A stretch of 59,662 nt of DNA, from contig ONEK01000013.1 of the NCBI GenBank assembly GCA_900316855.1, positions 1-59,662 on the forward strand, read 5' to 3'. The first letter of the stretch is position 1, and each line of letters opens with the position of its first letter. The position numbers and the translations under genes were made by a program. The DNA comes from an uncultured Lachnospiraceae bacterium (GTDB lineage: Bacteria; Bacillota; Clostridia; Lachnospirales; Lachnospiraceae). A model generated the notes under the pieces. That model was not told where the DNA came from, searched no databases, and saw nothing but the letters and a program-made list of their open reading frames with translations. Shown piece by piece: positions 41,285 to 50,132 of this stretch.

Positions 41285-42020
41285 TGTTAATAAAGTTTTT
41301 ATGTTTGGGAAGGCTGCTGCTTTTTGTCAAAAATTACCAAATTTACCTGCCTGAAAAGGCACGAAAATCCGAAAATGCAAAGCGAAAACCATTTTCGTAA
41401 TCCGGGCCGGGCAAAGAGGGTTAAGATGGCGCTATCGACGGGATACAGAGAACACCCGGCGCCCCGGAAAGGAGGGAAAGCGGATCGACCGGATCCATGA
41501 TCAGATAAGAACCCAATAATCCATTGTCCCGGAACCTTGGCAGGGCTTTTGGAGAAGATCACCGGTTGTTCCTGGAGCATGAAGCGGCCAGATGCGGATG
41601 AACTTGGAAATCATTTGCTGGTCAGTGCTTCATGAAAATATACACAATTATACTACTTTTCAGGTAGTGATGCTGCAGTGAATGGATTCAAGAGGCACTG
41701 CAAGCGTGATCTCTGTAAACTGTTCGTCAGGTCTGTCAGTAAGGGTGGAACCCACGGTTTCCTTCTGGATTGGTGGCGGACCGCTTCTGCACCCGGGCAT
41801 TTCGAATCCCTGCGGGAATGAACTGCCCCGGCTTGTCATAAGCCATATCGGTCTGAAATTTTACAGGCAATCCGTCCGGAAATTTCCGACCACATCTCAT
41901 CTATTGGGACCGGCGGCTGTCCGTCCTTGGGGTACAGCATGACTGGTTCGGTGATCCCGCTTCGCAGCCTGCGCTGTAAGGACATCCGCCATCCCAATCT
42001 TTCTGTGTGTTTCCGGCCGC
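41285..42020. other. Long intergenic stretch without a convincing gene
   Basis: About 740 bp between divergent mecA and the GH18-like gene. The longest ORF on the plus strand (41682-41942) and others on the minus lack ribosome sites or family resemblance. AGGGTGGAACC at 41741-41751 recalls a T-box core, but no antiterminator or terminator and no amino-acid gene follows. TATACT at 41649-41654 is a possible -10. I could not match tmRNA, RNase P RNA, SRP RNA or a known riboswitch. It may hold a decayed gene or an unannotated RNA. Confidence 0.5.
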
Positions 42021-42021
42021 A

Positions 42022-42050
42022 TGGCACGAGTGCGGACAGTCTGCTATAAT
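42022..42050 (+). promoter_or_regulatory. Promoter of the GH18-like gene (extended -10)
   Basis: TGGCAC (42022-42027, weak -35), 17 bp, TATAAT (42045-42050) preceded by TGC. 41 bp lie between it and the ATG. Confidence 0.55.
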
Positions 42051-42091
42051 GTTTCGGGTCAGGCTTCGGAAATCCTTAAAAGGAAGACTTT

Positions 42092-44113
42092 ATGAATTCA
42101 AGATATGACGACTACTATGATCCCCGGGGCAATTACGGCAGCGGGGATCTGTACGACGACGTCCGCGATGACGGGTATGAGGACCGCGGGGCATACGAAC
42201 CTGCCGGGGGTGATTACGACAGCTCCTTCGGGGAGGACTGGGACAGTTATGATAGTGCCGCGGAGGATTATGACCGCCCCCGTCGCAGAAAGGGAGGCAG
42301 GAAAACCGGGGCCAGATCAGGCAGGACATCCGCGTCATCGGGCAGAGGATCCTCGGCCGGCAAACGGCGCTCCGGCACAGGACGCAGAAGGAAAAGAAGG
42401 AGGAACAGCCTCCTGCCGGTATTGGCCATTGTACTGCTCGTCCTGATCCTGGGCGGATCGTTCGGTGTCCGGCTGTACCTGGACAAATATTCCTATTCAA
42501 AGGAAAAGGCGGACCTCAACGACGAATATGGCATCACCGATGATTCGGATGTAGCGATCGTCTGGGGCAATGAGTATTCGGACGTCCGTGCGAGAATTTT
42601 CGACGGCGCCGTCTATATGGACCTTGACTCTGTCAGGGCAAACCTCAACGACCGCTTTTATTACGGCGTTCAGAATGAGGCAGATACCACGGGCATGATT
42701 CTGTATGCTCTTCCGACGCAGCTGGTTTCCACGCAGGTAGGCTCTTCGGAGGTCTCCGGTGCGGACGGCACAGTACAGACGGATTACGTCCCTGCCAGGC
42801 GTGAAGGGGATACCATCTATCTGGCACTGGATTTTGTGAAGCAGTACACCAATTTCACCTACGAGCTCTATACGGAGCCGAACCGGCTGCAGCTGGATAA
42901 TACGTGGGAAACACAGCAGGTCGCGACCGTTACGAAGGATACGCAGATCCGGGAATCCGGCGGCATCAAGAGTGCCATCATGGAGGAAGTGAAAAAGGGG
43001 GACCAGGTAACGGTTCTGGATCAGATGGACACCTGGTCCCGTGTCAAATCCGGTGACGCCATACTCGGCTATATCGAGAATAAACGGCTGAAGGACATCA
43101 CAGACGTGGATCCCGCGCCGGCAAACGGCTATCAGGAGCCGGAATATACGACAGTCCGGCTGGATGGAAAGGTGAACATGGCGTTTCACAACGTCTACAG
43201 CACCGAGGCTTCCATCGACACCCTGTCCACGTACATGGCCCCGACGAAGACCGTCAATGTGCTGGCTCCGACATGGTTCTGGGTGACGTCCAATGCGGGC
43301 GACATGTCCAGCTTTGCGTCGCAGCAGTATGTGGATACCGCCCACGGCATGGGACTGCAGGTCTGGGCAGCGGTCAACAATTTTGAGTCGCAGGAGCTGC
43401 CGGATCACAACACGTTCCTGACTACGCTGGATTCGCGGTCCCATCTCATCGATCAGCTGATCAGTGAGTGCACCGCCTATGGCATTGATGGCATCAATGT
43501 GGATCTGGAACAGATCGATTCCGCATACGGCCATGACTATATTGAATTCATCAGGGAGCTGTCCATTGCCTGCCGTGATCATCAGCTCGTCCTGTCGGTT
43601 GATGATTATCCGGCCTATGATTTCAACAGCCATTATGACATCGCGGAGCAGGGTGTTTTCTGCGACTATGTTGTAATCATGGGATATGACGAGCACTATG
43701 CGGGCAGCCAGGAGGCAGGATCCGTCTCCTCAATCGGCTATGTGACGGACGGAATCAGGATGGCACTCGACAAGGTGCCGAAGGACAAGGTCATCAATGC
43801 GGTGCCGTTCTATTCCCGGATCTGGAAAACGCAGGGAGGAACCGTTTCCTCCGAGGCGTACGGCATGCAGGATATCCAGAACTACATATCGGAGCATGGA
43901 ATGACGGTCAGCTGGGATGCCGCAACCGGACAGAACTATACGGAAGCATCGGACGGAGACACCCTGGTCCAGATCTGGGTAGAGGATGCCCAGTCCCTGA
44001 AGGAGAAGCTTGACGTCATGGCGGCGGATGACATTGCCGGTGTGGCGGAGTGGAAGCTCAGCTTCGAGACGCCGGATGTCTGGGATGTCATCGCGGCCTA
44101 TATGGGAAGTTAG
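42092..44113 (+). CDS. Membrane-anchored GH18-like glycosidase with SH3-like domain
   Basis: This 673-residue protein begins with about 105 cytosolic, disordered residues: first Asp/Tyr/Gly-rich, then Arg/Lys/Ser-rich. One membrane helix follows (about 108-128), then an extracytoplasmic part with a copper-amine-oxidase-N-like region, an SH3-like domain (about 275-335, ending AILGYIENKRL) and a C-terminal GH18 barrel (about 350-670). The catalytic motif is DGINVDLEQ (near 464-472), where Glu is the expected acid, as in spore and cell-wall N-acetylglucosaminidases of the YaaH/SleL type. A peptidoglycan role is likely but not shown. GGAAGA precedes the ATG. Confidence 0.83.
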   Translation: MNSRYDDYYDPRGNYGSGDLYDDVRDDGYEDRGAYEPAGGDYDSSFGEDWDSYDSAAEDYDRPRRRKGGRKTGARSGRTSASSGRGSSAGKRRSGTGRRRKRRRNSLLPVLAIVLLVLILGGSFGVRLYLDKYSYSKEKADLNDEYGITDDSDVAIVWGNEYSDVRARIFDGAVYMDLDSVRANLNDRFYYGVQNEADTTGMILYALPTQLVSTQVGSSEVSGADGTVQTDYVPARREGDTIYLALDFVKQYTNFTYELYTEPNRLQLDNTWETQQVATVTKDTQIRESGGIKSAIMEEVKKGDQVTVLDQMDTWSRVKSGDAILGYIENKRLKDITDVDPAPANGYQEPEYTTVRLDGKVNMAFHNVYSTEASIDTLSTYMAPTKTVNVLAPTWFWVTSNAGDMSSFASQQYVDTAHGMGLQVWAAVNNFESQELPDHNTFLTTLDSRSHLIDQLISECTAYGIDGINVDLEQIDSAYGHDYIEFIRELSIACRDHQLVLSVDDYPAYDFNSHYDIAEQGVFCDYVVIMGYDEHYAGSQEAGSVSSIGYVTDGIRMALDKVPKDKVINAVPFYSRIWKTQGGTVSSEAYGMQDIQNYISEHGMTVSWDAATGQNYTEASDGDTLVQIWVEDAQSLKEKLDVMAADDIAGVAEWKLSFETPDVWDVIAAYMGS

Positions 44114-44127
44114 CAGGAAGGATTGCC

Positions 44128-45180
44128 TTGAAGACGGAATATGTATCCATGACACAGGATGACATTGACCGGGATGCGATTGCCCGGGCAGGTGAAATCC
44201 TGAAGTCGGGAGGCCTGGTGGCGTTTCCGACGGAAACCGTGTACGGACTGGGAGGCGATGCGCTCAATCCCGAGTCATCCCGCAGAATCTATGCGGCAAA
44301 GGGGAGACCCTCGGACAATCCGCTGATTGTACATGTATGCCGTTATGAGGATATTTCCCGTATCGTGACGGAAATTCCCGCGGGAGCCGGAAAGATGGCG
44401 AAAGCCTTCTGGCCCGGCCCGCTTACCATGATCTTCAACAAGAGTCCCCTTGTCCCCTATGAGACAACAGGCGGACTGGATACGGTAGCGGTCCGCTTCC
44501 CGTCCAACACGATTGCACACGCTCTGATCGAGGCAGGCGGAGGCTATATTGCGGCTCCGAGCGCAAACCGCTCCGGCAGACCCTCCCCTACGGTTGCCCG
44601 GTACTGTCGGGAAGATCTCGACGGAAGGGTCGACATGATCATTGACGGAGGACCGGTCGGGATCGGCCTGGAATCCTCCATTATCGATTTCACGGAGGAG
44701 GAGCCGACGATCCTGCGGCCGGGATATATCACGCGGGAGATGATGGAACAGGTTCTGGGCCATGTGGAGGTGGATCATACGATTATTGATCCGAAGTCCG
44801 GTATCGTGCCCAAGGCCCCGGGAATGAAATACCGTCATTACGCACCCAAAGGCAGCCTGACCATCGTCGAAGGCCCCGCGGACAAGGTGGTGAACTATAT
44901 CAATGAACACCTTGAGAAGGCGAAGGCACGGGGCGAGAAGACTGGCGTCATCTGCACGCATGAAACCAGGGACCGGTACATTGCGGATTCCGTCAAGGAT
45001 GTGGGCAGCAGGGACAATGTGGATGAAATTGCCGGTAATCTGTTCCATGTCCTGCGCGAGTTTGACGATGAGAAGGTGACCTGGATGTATTCGGAAGCGT
45101 TCTACGGAACAGGCTTCCACATGGCGGTCATGAATCGCCTGCAGAAGTCTGCGGGCCAGCAGATCGTGCACCTTTCCTGA
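44128..45180 (+). CDS. L-threonylcarbamoyladenylate synthase (Sua5/YrdC type)
   Basis: This enzyme makes threonylcarbamoyl-AMP from threonine, bicarbonate and ATP for the t6A modification of tRNAs reading ANN codons. The 350-residue protein has the YrdC domain (LVAFPTETVYGLGGDA at about 31-46, KGRPSDNPLIVHV, WPGPLTMIF, APSANRSGRPSPT) and the C-terminal Sua5 domain after a linker (PGMKYRHYAPKG). The start is taken as TTG 44128, six bases after AGGAAGG; an in-frame ATG at 44149 is also possible. It follows the GH18-like gene by 14 bp and precedes rpiB. Confidence 0.93.
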   Translation: MKTEYVSMTQDDIDRDAIARAGEILKSGGLVAFPTETVYGLGGDALNPESSRRIYAAKGRPSDNPLIVHVCRYEDISRIVTEIPAGAGKMAKAFWPGPLTMIFNKSPLVPYETTGGLDTVAVRFPSNTIAHALIEAGGGYIAAPSANRSGRPSPTVARYCREDLDGRVDMIIDGGPVGIGLESSIIDFTEEEPTILRPGYITREMMEQVLGHVEVDHTIIDPKSGIVPKAPGMKYRHYAPKGSLTIVEGPADKVVNYINEHLEKAKARGEKTGVICTHETRDRYIADSVKDVGSRDNVDEIAGNLFHVLREFDDEKVTWMYSEAFYGTGFHMAVMNRLQKSAGQQIVHLS

Positions 45181-45252
45181 GGAACAGGCAGACAGATCCG
45201 GGTCCGGACGAAATACGGGCGGACCGGGGGACTAAAAGCAAGGGGGATAAAG

Positions 45253-45681
45253 ATGATAGCAATAGGAAGCGACCACGGAGGATTTGATCTGAAGGCGGCG
45301 GTGATCCGGCATCTTCAGGACAGGGGACTGGAAGTCGAGGACTGCGGGACGTACAGCAAGGCGTCGTGTGACTATCCGGAGTTTGCAAAGAGTGTTGCAC
45401 ACGCAGTGGCAGAGGGCAGGGCTAAGAAGGGCATCGTCATCTGCACGACCGGAATCGGGGTGTCCATCACAGCCAATAAGGTTCACGGCATCCGGTGTGC
45501 GCTGTGCAGTGATGTCACGAGCGCACGTCTTACAAGGCTTCACAACGACGCCAATGTGCTGGCAATGGGCGCCGGTCTGATCGGGGAAAACGTTGCGATG
45601 GATATCGTGGATACCTTCCTCGGAACGGAATTTTCGGGGGAGGAGAGGCATGTGCGCCGGATCCGCGCCATTGAGGAATGA
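45253..45681 (+). CDS. Ribose 5-phosphate isomerase B
   Basis: RpiB interconverts ribose 5-phosphate and ribulose 5-phosphate. The 142-residue protein shows GSDHGGFDLKAAVIRHL (about 5-21), the catalytic Cys in GIVICTTGIGVSITANKV (about 61-78), RCALCSDVTSARLTRLHNDA and GEERHVRRIR. These match RpiB rather than LacA/LacB. AAGGGGG precedes the ATG. It sits between sua5 and upp, an arrangement frequent in clostridia. Confidence 0.95.
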   Translation: MIAIGSDHGGFDLKAAVIRHLQDRGLEVEDCGTYSKASCDYPEFAKSVAHAVAEGRAKKGIVICTTGIGVSITANKVHGIRCALCSDVTSARLTRLHNDANVLAMGAGLIGENVAMDIVDTFLGTEFSGEERHVRRIRAIEE

Positions 45682-45699
45682 GGCGCTGCGGAACAGGCA

Positions 45700-45740
45700 T
45701 TGTAAAGTCTGTTTTCGAGGGATATCATGACATAAGGGTC
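45700..45740 (+). promoter_or_regulatory. upp promoter overlapping a TGACATAAGGGTC repeat end
   Basis: TTGTAA (45700-45705), 17 bp, TATCAT (45723-45728). The -10 runs into ATGACATAAGGGTC (45727-45740), the same 14-mer as the right end of the 2-170 element, so the motif would lie at the transcription start. Confidence 0.5.
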
Positions 45741-45788
45741 AGAACTATCAGATGATGCGCGGCGTGACCACCGCAGAAAAGAGGGAAC

Positions 45789-46418
45789 ATGGCTAAACTT
45801 GTAATCATGGAACATCCGCTGATCCAGCACAAAATCGGTTTCATCCGGCGCCGGACGACCGGGACGAAGGCCTTTCGCGAGACAGTTGGCGAAATTGCCA
45901 TGCTGCTGTGCTACGAGGCAACGAGGGACCTGGAGCTGTCCGACGTGGAAATTGATACGCCGATTGCACACACAACCGTCAAGGAGCTCAAAGGCAAGAA
46001 GCTTGCCGTTGTTCCGATTCTGCGCGCGGGACTTGGCATGGTGGACGGCATGCTGAAGATGATTCCGGCTGCGAAGGTCGGCCATATCGGACTGTATCGC
46101 GATCCGAAGACACTCAAGCCGGTCGAGTATTACTGCAAGCTTCCCGCTGACTGTGCGGACCGCGAGGTGTTCGTGGTGGATCCCATGCTTGCGACAGGGG
46201 GCTCCTCCGTTGATGCGGTTTCCCTTCTGAAAAAGCATGGCTGCAAGAAAATTCATTTCCTGTGTATTATAGCGGCGCCCGAAGGCGTAAAGGCCTTTAC
46301 GGCTGCACATCCCGATGTGGACCTGTATGTCGGCGCACTCGATGATCACCTCAACGAGAACGGCTATATTGTGCCGGGTCTCGGGGATGCGGGCGACCGC
46401 ATTTTCGGAACAAAATAA
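45789..46418 (+). CDS. Uracil phosphoribosyltransferase
   Basis: Upp salvages uracil to UMP using PRPP. The 209-residue protein has the usual motifs: [19 protein letters not shown] (about 7-25), [14 protein letters not shown] (about 76-89), the PRPP loop [14 protein letters not shown] (about 132-145) and the uracil-binding tail [17 protein letters not shown]. Standard length. GAGGGAAC precedes the ATG and a terminator follows. Its promoter overlaps a dispersed repeat. Confidence 0.97.
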   Translation: MAKLVIMEHPLIQHKIGFIRRRTTGTKAFRETVGEIAMLLCYEATRDLELSDVEIDTPIAHTTVKELKGKKLAVVPILRAGLGMVDGMLKMIPAAKVGHIGLYRDPKTLKPVEYYCKLPADCADREVFVVDPMLATGGSSVDAVSLLKKHGCKKIHFLCIIAAPEGVKAFTAAHPDVDLYVGALDDHLNENGYIVPGLGDAGDRIFGTK

Positions 46419-46435
46419 CACACGGCATTTTAACT

Positions 46436-46469
46436 CCCACCAGGTGCGTCGCAGCCCTGGTGGGTTTTT
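46436..46469 (+). terminator. Rho-independent terminator after upp
   Basis: CCCACCAGG (46436-46444) pairs exactly with CCTGGTGGG (46456-46464), followed by TTTTTC. Confidence 0.92.
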
Positions 46470-46508
46470 CTTTCGGCATTATACTTTCCCTTTTAAGGAG
46501 ACCATACT

Positions 46509-46997
46509 ATGTCAGGCAAGAGAAATGACTACATTACCTGGGATGAATATTTTATGGGCGTGGCGCAGCTTTCTGCGATGCGCTCGAAGGATCCGCATAC
46601 GCAGGTCGGCTCCTGTATTGTCAGCAGCGACCACAAGATTCTCTCCATGGGATATAACGGCCTGCCGGCAGGCTGCGATGATGATTCGTTCCCATGGGAG
46701 AGGGAGGCGGAACGCCCGGAGGACACAAAATATCCGTATGTCACACACTCGGAGCTGAATGCCATCCTGAACTTCCGGGGAGGCTCACTCGAAGGGGCTA
46801 CGCTGTATGTGACACTGTTTCCATGTAATGAATGTGCCAAGGCCATCATCCAGGCCGGAATCCGCACCATTGTCTATGGATCGGACAAATATGCGGACTC
46901 CGATGCGACCCGCGCGAGCAAGAAGATGCTGAACGCCGCCGGAGTGCGCTATTATCAGTATCAGGAGACGGGCCGGCAAATTCACATGATTGTCTGA
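46509..46997 (+). CDS. dCMP deaminase family protein
   Basis: This 162-residue zinc enzyme probably converts dCMP to dUMP for dTTP synthesis. The cytidine/deoxycytidylate deaminase core is present: HSELNAI (about 78-84, His ligand and catalytic Glu) and PCNECAKAI (about 102-110, two Cys ligands), with VGSCIVSSDHKILSMGYNG before them. The C terminus is shorter than some ComEB proteins but complete. AAGGAG precedes the ATG. It stands between the upp terminator and the ATP synthase promoter. Confidence 0.92.
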   Translation: MSGKRNDYITWDEYFMGVAQLSAMRSKDPHTQVGSCIVSSDHKILSMGYNGLPAGCDDDSFPWEREAERPEDTKYPYVTHSELNAILNFRGGSLEGATLYVTLFPCNECAKAIIQAGIRTIVYGSDKYADSDATRASKKMLNAAGVRYYQYQETGRQIHMIV

Positions 46998-47055
46998 TTT
47001 GAACAAAAACAGTCGTTTTTTGTACATGGTTTTGTGTAAAACGAACGCTACCCCG

Positions 47056-47084
47056 TTGCCTGCAGGATGGTTTCAGTGTAAAAT
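47056..47084 (+). promoter_or_regulatory. Promoter of the ATP synthase operon
   Basis: TTGCCT (47056-47061), 17 bp, TAAAAT (47079-47084), 35 bp before atpZ. Confidence 0.6.
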
Positions 47085-47119
47085 ATGTCTCAAATGACAG
47101 CCTTCCGGGGACGGGCTGG

Positions 47120-47449
47120 ATGAAGATTGATCCTTATGATGTGAGAGGGGCTCACGCAAGTCAGATGGGGGGACCGGACAGCCAGAACCGTCTTCAGGAC
47201 GGGATTCATATCCTGCGGAACATATCCATGCTGGGACAGCTTGGCCTGTCCCTGATCATGCCGGTTCTTCTGTGTATGTTCGCCTGCAGTTACCTGAGCC
47301 GGCGGTTCGGGATATGGGTCTACATTCCGGGATTCATACTCGGCATCGGGGCCGGGTTCATGACGGCATATAAAGTCTACCTTTCCGTGATCAGGAAAAA
47401 CACCAGTAAACAATCGAGGGACGGGATCGGCTTCAACCAGCATCTGTAG
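47120..47449 (+). CDS. AtpZ/AtpI-like small membrane protein
   Basis: This 109-residue protein has two membrane helices (about 38-58 and 66-88) in the pattern of the ATPase gene 1/AtpZ family (PF09527), a hydrophilic N terminus of about 35 residues and a basic tail. AtpZ and AtpI form a small complex that aids F-ATPase assembly or cation handling in some bacteria. The ribosome site is weak (GGGACGGG). First gene of the atp operon. Assignment rests mainly on position and topology. Confidence 0.7.
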   Translation: MKIDPYDVRGAHASQMGGPDSQNRLQDGIHILRNISMLGQLGLSLIMPVLLCMFACSYLSRRFGIWVYIPGFILGIGAGFMTAYKVYLSVIRKNTSKQSRDGIGFNQHL

Positions 47450-47486
47450 CAGCTTGCCTGCAGGTTTGGTTCCCGTGACAGTAATC

Positions 47487-47918
47487 ATGAAGATTCAGAG
47501 CGCAGTCAGAAAAGAGACACTTTTTATCCTGACAGGGACCGGTATCGGGACCGGCATTATGATCGCAGCTTTTTACGGACTGCACCGCGCAATTCCGGAA
47601 TCGGTGCCGTTCGGTTTGCCGGTTGTAACGGCGGGTATCATCGGATGGCTTGTTGCCACGGCGAACTTCTTCCTGATGGGTCTGGCGGTTCAGAAGGTCG
47701 CTTCCACGCAGAATGAGGATGACGCAAGGCGGCGGATGACCGTAAGCCTGCGTTACCGCACGATGATGCAGCTTGCGTGGGCCGCTGCGGCGCTGCTTGC
47801 GCCTGTATTCAATGCGGCAGCGGGAATTATTCCCCTCTTCCTTCCCAGCCTCCTCATCAAGCTGAGGGCAGCCGGGAATCAGAGGAAGGGAGAAAGCAAG
47901 AAGGAGGTGAACGCATAA
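47487..47918 (+). CDS. ATP synthase subunit I (AtpI-like)
   Basis: This 143-residue protein has four predicted membrane helices (about 12-33, 42-65, 90-108 and 112-128), the arrangement of subunit I, which helps insert or assemble the c ring and in Na+-type synthases is required for c-ring formation. Residues are poorly conserved, so position carries much weight. ATG 47487 is used, but its ribosome site is poor and TTG 47454 or GTG 47475 in frame are possible. It overlaps no gene and precedes atpB by four bases. Confidence 0.72.
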   Translation: MKIQSAVRKETLFILTGTGIGTGIMIAAFYGLHRAIPESVPFGLPVVTAGIIGWLVATANFFLMGLAVQKVASTQNEDDARRRMTVSLRYRTMMQLAWAAAALLAPVFNAAAGIIPLFLPSLLIKLRAAGNQRKGESKKEVNA

Positions 47919-47922
47919 CATT

Positions 47923-48693
47923 ATGAGTGAAACCTTTGAAATCAACGGGGCCAGGATTTATGCCAGGATCCATACCGGCATTCCGGTCCTCGGGGATATA
48001 CCGATCACAGAGACGCTGGTCGTCAGCTGGATCGTGATGGCAGTTCTCACGATTCTGTGCATTGTTCTGACCAGGAACCTGCGGGTCGAGAATATCTCGA
48101 AGCGGCAGGCGATTGCGGAATACCTCGTCGAAATGGCCAACAGCTTCGTGAGGAACAACACGGGAGGAGGCCATAAGTGGGACAAGCTGATCCCTTTTGT
48201 GGCAGCGCTGTTTGCCACGAGTGTTGTCAGCAATCTCATCTGTCTCATCGGACTCAGGAGTCCGACTGCGGACCTCTCCGTCGAGGCTGCCTGGGCGACG
48301 GTCGTGTTCATCATGATTACCGCAACGAAGATCCGGACAAACGGGGTCGGCGGCTACCTGAAGGGATTTACAACGCCGATCTTCGTCATGACGCCGTTTA
48401 ATATTCTGTCGGAGCTTGCGACACCGGTCAGCATGGCGTGCCGTCACTTCGGCAATATTCTGTCCGGTATCGTCATTGACGGACTGATTTACTGGGCACT
48501 GGCGCTGGCCTCCGGGGCAATCCTGGGACTGCTGCCAGGCATTGTGGGGAAAACATTGTCCAACATTCCGATCCTTCAGGTCGGAATTCCGGCGGTCGCA
48601 GGTCTGTATTTTGACTGGTTCACCGGATTTATGCAGGCTTTTATTTTCTGCATGCTGACGATCATGTATATCGCTAATGCGGCAGAGGAATAA
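47923..48693 (+). CDS. F-type ATP synthase subunit a
   Basis: Subunit a forms the ion half-channels beside the c ring. This 256-residue protein has five to six membrane helices. TPIFVMTPFNILSELATPVS holds the conserved EL...P.S region near residue 160-175, and FGNILSGIVIDGLIYW carries the RxxGN-type motif: the essential Arg is in CRHFGN (about 182-187). It ends FIFCMLTIMYIANA. AAGGAGGTG lies 14 bases before the ATG, rather far. Length is slightly short but complete. Confidence 0.93.
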   Translation: MSETFEINGARIYARIHTGIPVLGDIPITETLVVSWIVMAVLTILCIVLTRNLRVENISKRQAIAEYLVEMANSFVRNNTGGGHKWDKLIPFVAALFATSVVSNLICLIGLRSPTADLSVEAAWATVVFIMITATKIRTNGVGGYLKGFTTPIFVMTPFNILSELATPVSMACRHFGNILSGIVIDGLIYWALALASGAILGLLPGIVGKTLSNIPILQVGIPAVAGLYFDWFTGFMQAFIFCMLTIMYIANAAEE

Positions 48694-48724
48694 ATGGTTT
48701 CAGACTCTCATTATATTTTCATAA

Positions 48725-49021
<297 letters not shown>

Positions 49022-49076
49022 TCTTCTGCAGCGGTATGCAGGGAACAGTCAGGTAACGAAAGGTACGGGACACGAC

Positions 49077-49580
49077 ATGGAATATCAATCTTTGGTAACG
49101 ATCGTTCCGTGGCAGTTCATTTTTACGATCATAAATCTGTTCATACAGGTGCTGATTTTCAAGAAACTGTTGTTCAAGCCCATCAACAGCATCATTGAGA
49201 AGCGCCAGAAGCTGGCGGACGAGAAAATCAGGGATGCCGCAGATGCGCAGGCGAAGGCAGATGCCCTGAAGTCTCAGTACGAACAGGGCATCGCGGATGC
49301 GAAGTCGCAGGCGACACAGATCATTCAGGACGCGCAGAAGGAAGCGTCTGCCCGTGCGGAGGAAGTAGTCAGACAGGCACAGGAGCAGGCGGTCTTACTC
49401 AAGTCCAAAGCGGAGGCGGAAATTGCGCAGGAACGCCGCAAGGCGGTGAATGACGCCAAGGATGAGATCGGCGGGCTCGCGATGGATATCGCGGGAAAGG
49501 TCGTTGAAAAGGAAATCCACGAGGAAGATCACAGGAAACTGATTGACGAGTTTATTGAAAAAGTAGGAGATGCGTCATGA
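49077..49580 (+). CDS. F-type ATP synthase subunit b
   Basis: The peripheral stalk subunit: 167 residues with one N-terminal membrane helix (about 8-30, WQFIFTIINLFIQVLIFKKL) and a long charged coiled coil rich in Ala, Glu, Lys and Gln (about 45-145). It binds subunit delta at its C terminus. A single b gene suggests a b2 homodimer. Its stop overlaps the start of atpH (ATGA). The ribosome site is distant (AAAGG). Confidence 0.95.
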   Translation: MEYQSLVTIVPWQFIFTIINLFIQVLIFKKLLFKPINSIIEKRQKLADEKIRDAADAQAKADALKSQYEQGIADAKSQATQIIQDAQKEASARAEEVVRQAQEQAVLLKSKAEAEIAQERRKAVNDAKDEIGGLAMDIAGKVVEKEIHEEDHRKLIDEFIEKVGDAS

Positions 49581-50116
49581 CAAATGCTGCAGGGCTTTAT
49601 GGACAGAGTCTGTATGACCTTGCCGCAGAGGAAAACCTGACGGATGAAATCATGCAGGAAATGGATACGGTCGACGGAATCTTCCGTGAGAATCCGGACT
49701 ATATCCGGCTTCTTCTGGAGCCCTCCATTCACAGGGGAGACCGGCTCCGGCTTCTGGATGATGCTTTCCGGGATCAGATTCATCCCTATCTGCTGAATTT
49801 CCTGAAGGTGCTGACCGAAAAGGGACTCCTCAGGGAATATCGCCGGAGTCTGAAGAGATTCAGGACTGATTACAACCGGGACCATGGCATTACCGAGGCG
49901 GTGGTAACGACGGCGGTTCCCCTTACGGATTCGGAAAGGGATGCCCTCCTTGGCAGGCTGGAGAAGATCAGCGGCAAGAAGGTTTTTCTGACGCAGAAGG
50001 TGAATACGGGACTTCTCGCAGGTGTGCGTGTGGAACTGGATGGCAGATCCTACGACGGCACCGTGAAGGGAAGATTAGATGATCTTCGCAGTAAGGTCAG
50101 CAATACAGTAATCTGA
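49577..50116 (+). CDS. F-type ATP synthase subunit delta
   Basis: The 179-residue delta (OSCP) protein connects the b stalk to the alpha3-beta3 head. The N-terminal six-helix bundle (AAGLYGQSLYDLAAEENLTD) and the C-terminal beta-rich part with VNTGLLAGVRVELDGRSYDG (about 147-166, the family VDPSLIGGIVVRIGD pattern) are both present. GGAGATG precedes the ATG. The length is normal. Confidence 0.94.
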   Translation: MTNAAGLYGQSLYDLAAEENLTDEIMQEMDTVDGIFRENPDYIRLLLEPSIHRGDRLRLLDDAFRDQIHPYLLNFLKVLTEKGLLREYRRSLKRFRTDYNRDHGITEAVVTTAVPLTDSERDALLGRLEKISGKKVFLTQKVNTGLLAGVRVELDGRSYDGTVKGRLDDLRSKVSNTVI

Positions 50117-50132
50117 AAAGGATGTGGCTTAA

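Noticed and set aside
41741..41756. T-box riboswitch (AGGGTGGAACC)
   Set aside because: No specifier stem, antiterminator or terminator could be drawn, the core is followed by CACGG after an extra C, and the downstream gene is not for an amino acid or tRNA synthetase.
41682..41942. An 86-codon plus-strand ORF before the GH18-like gene
   Set aside because: It has no ribosome site, a codon and residue mix unlike neighbouring genes, and no recognisable family.
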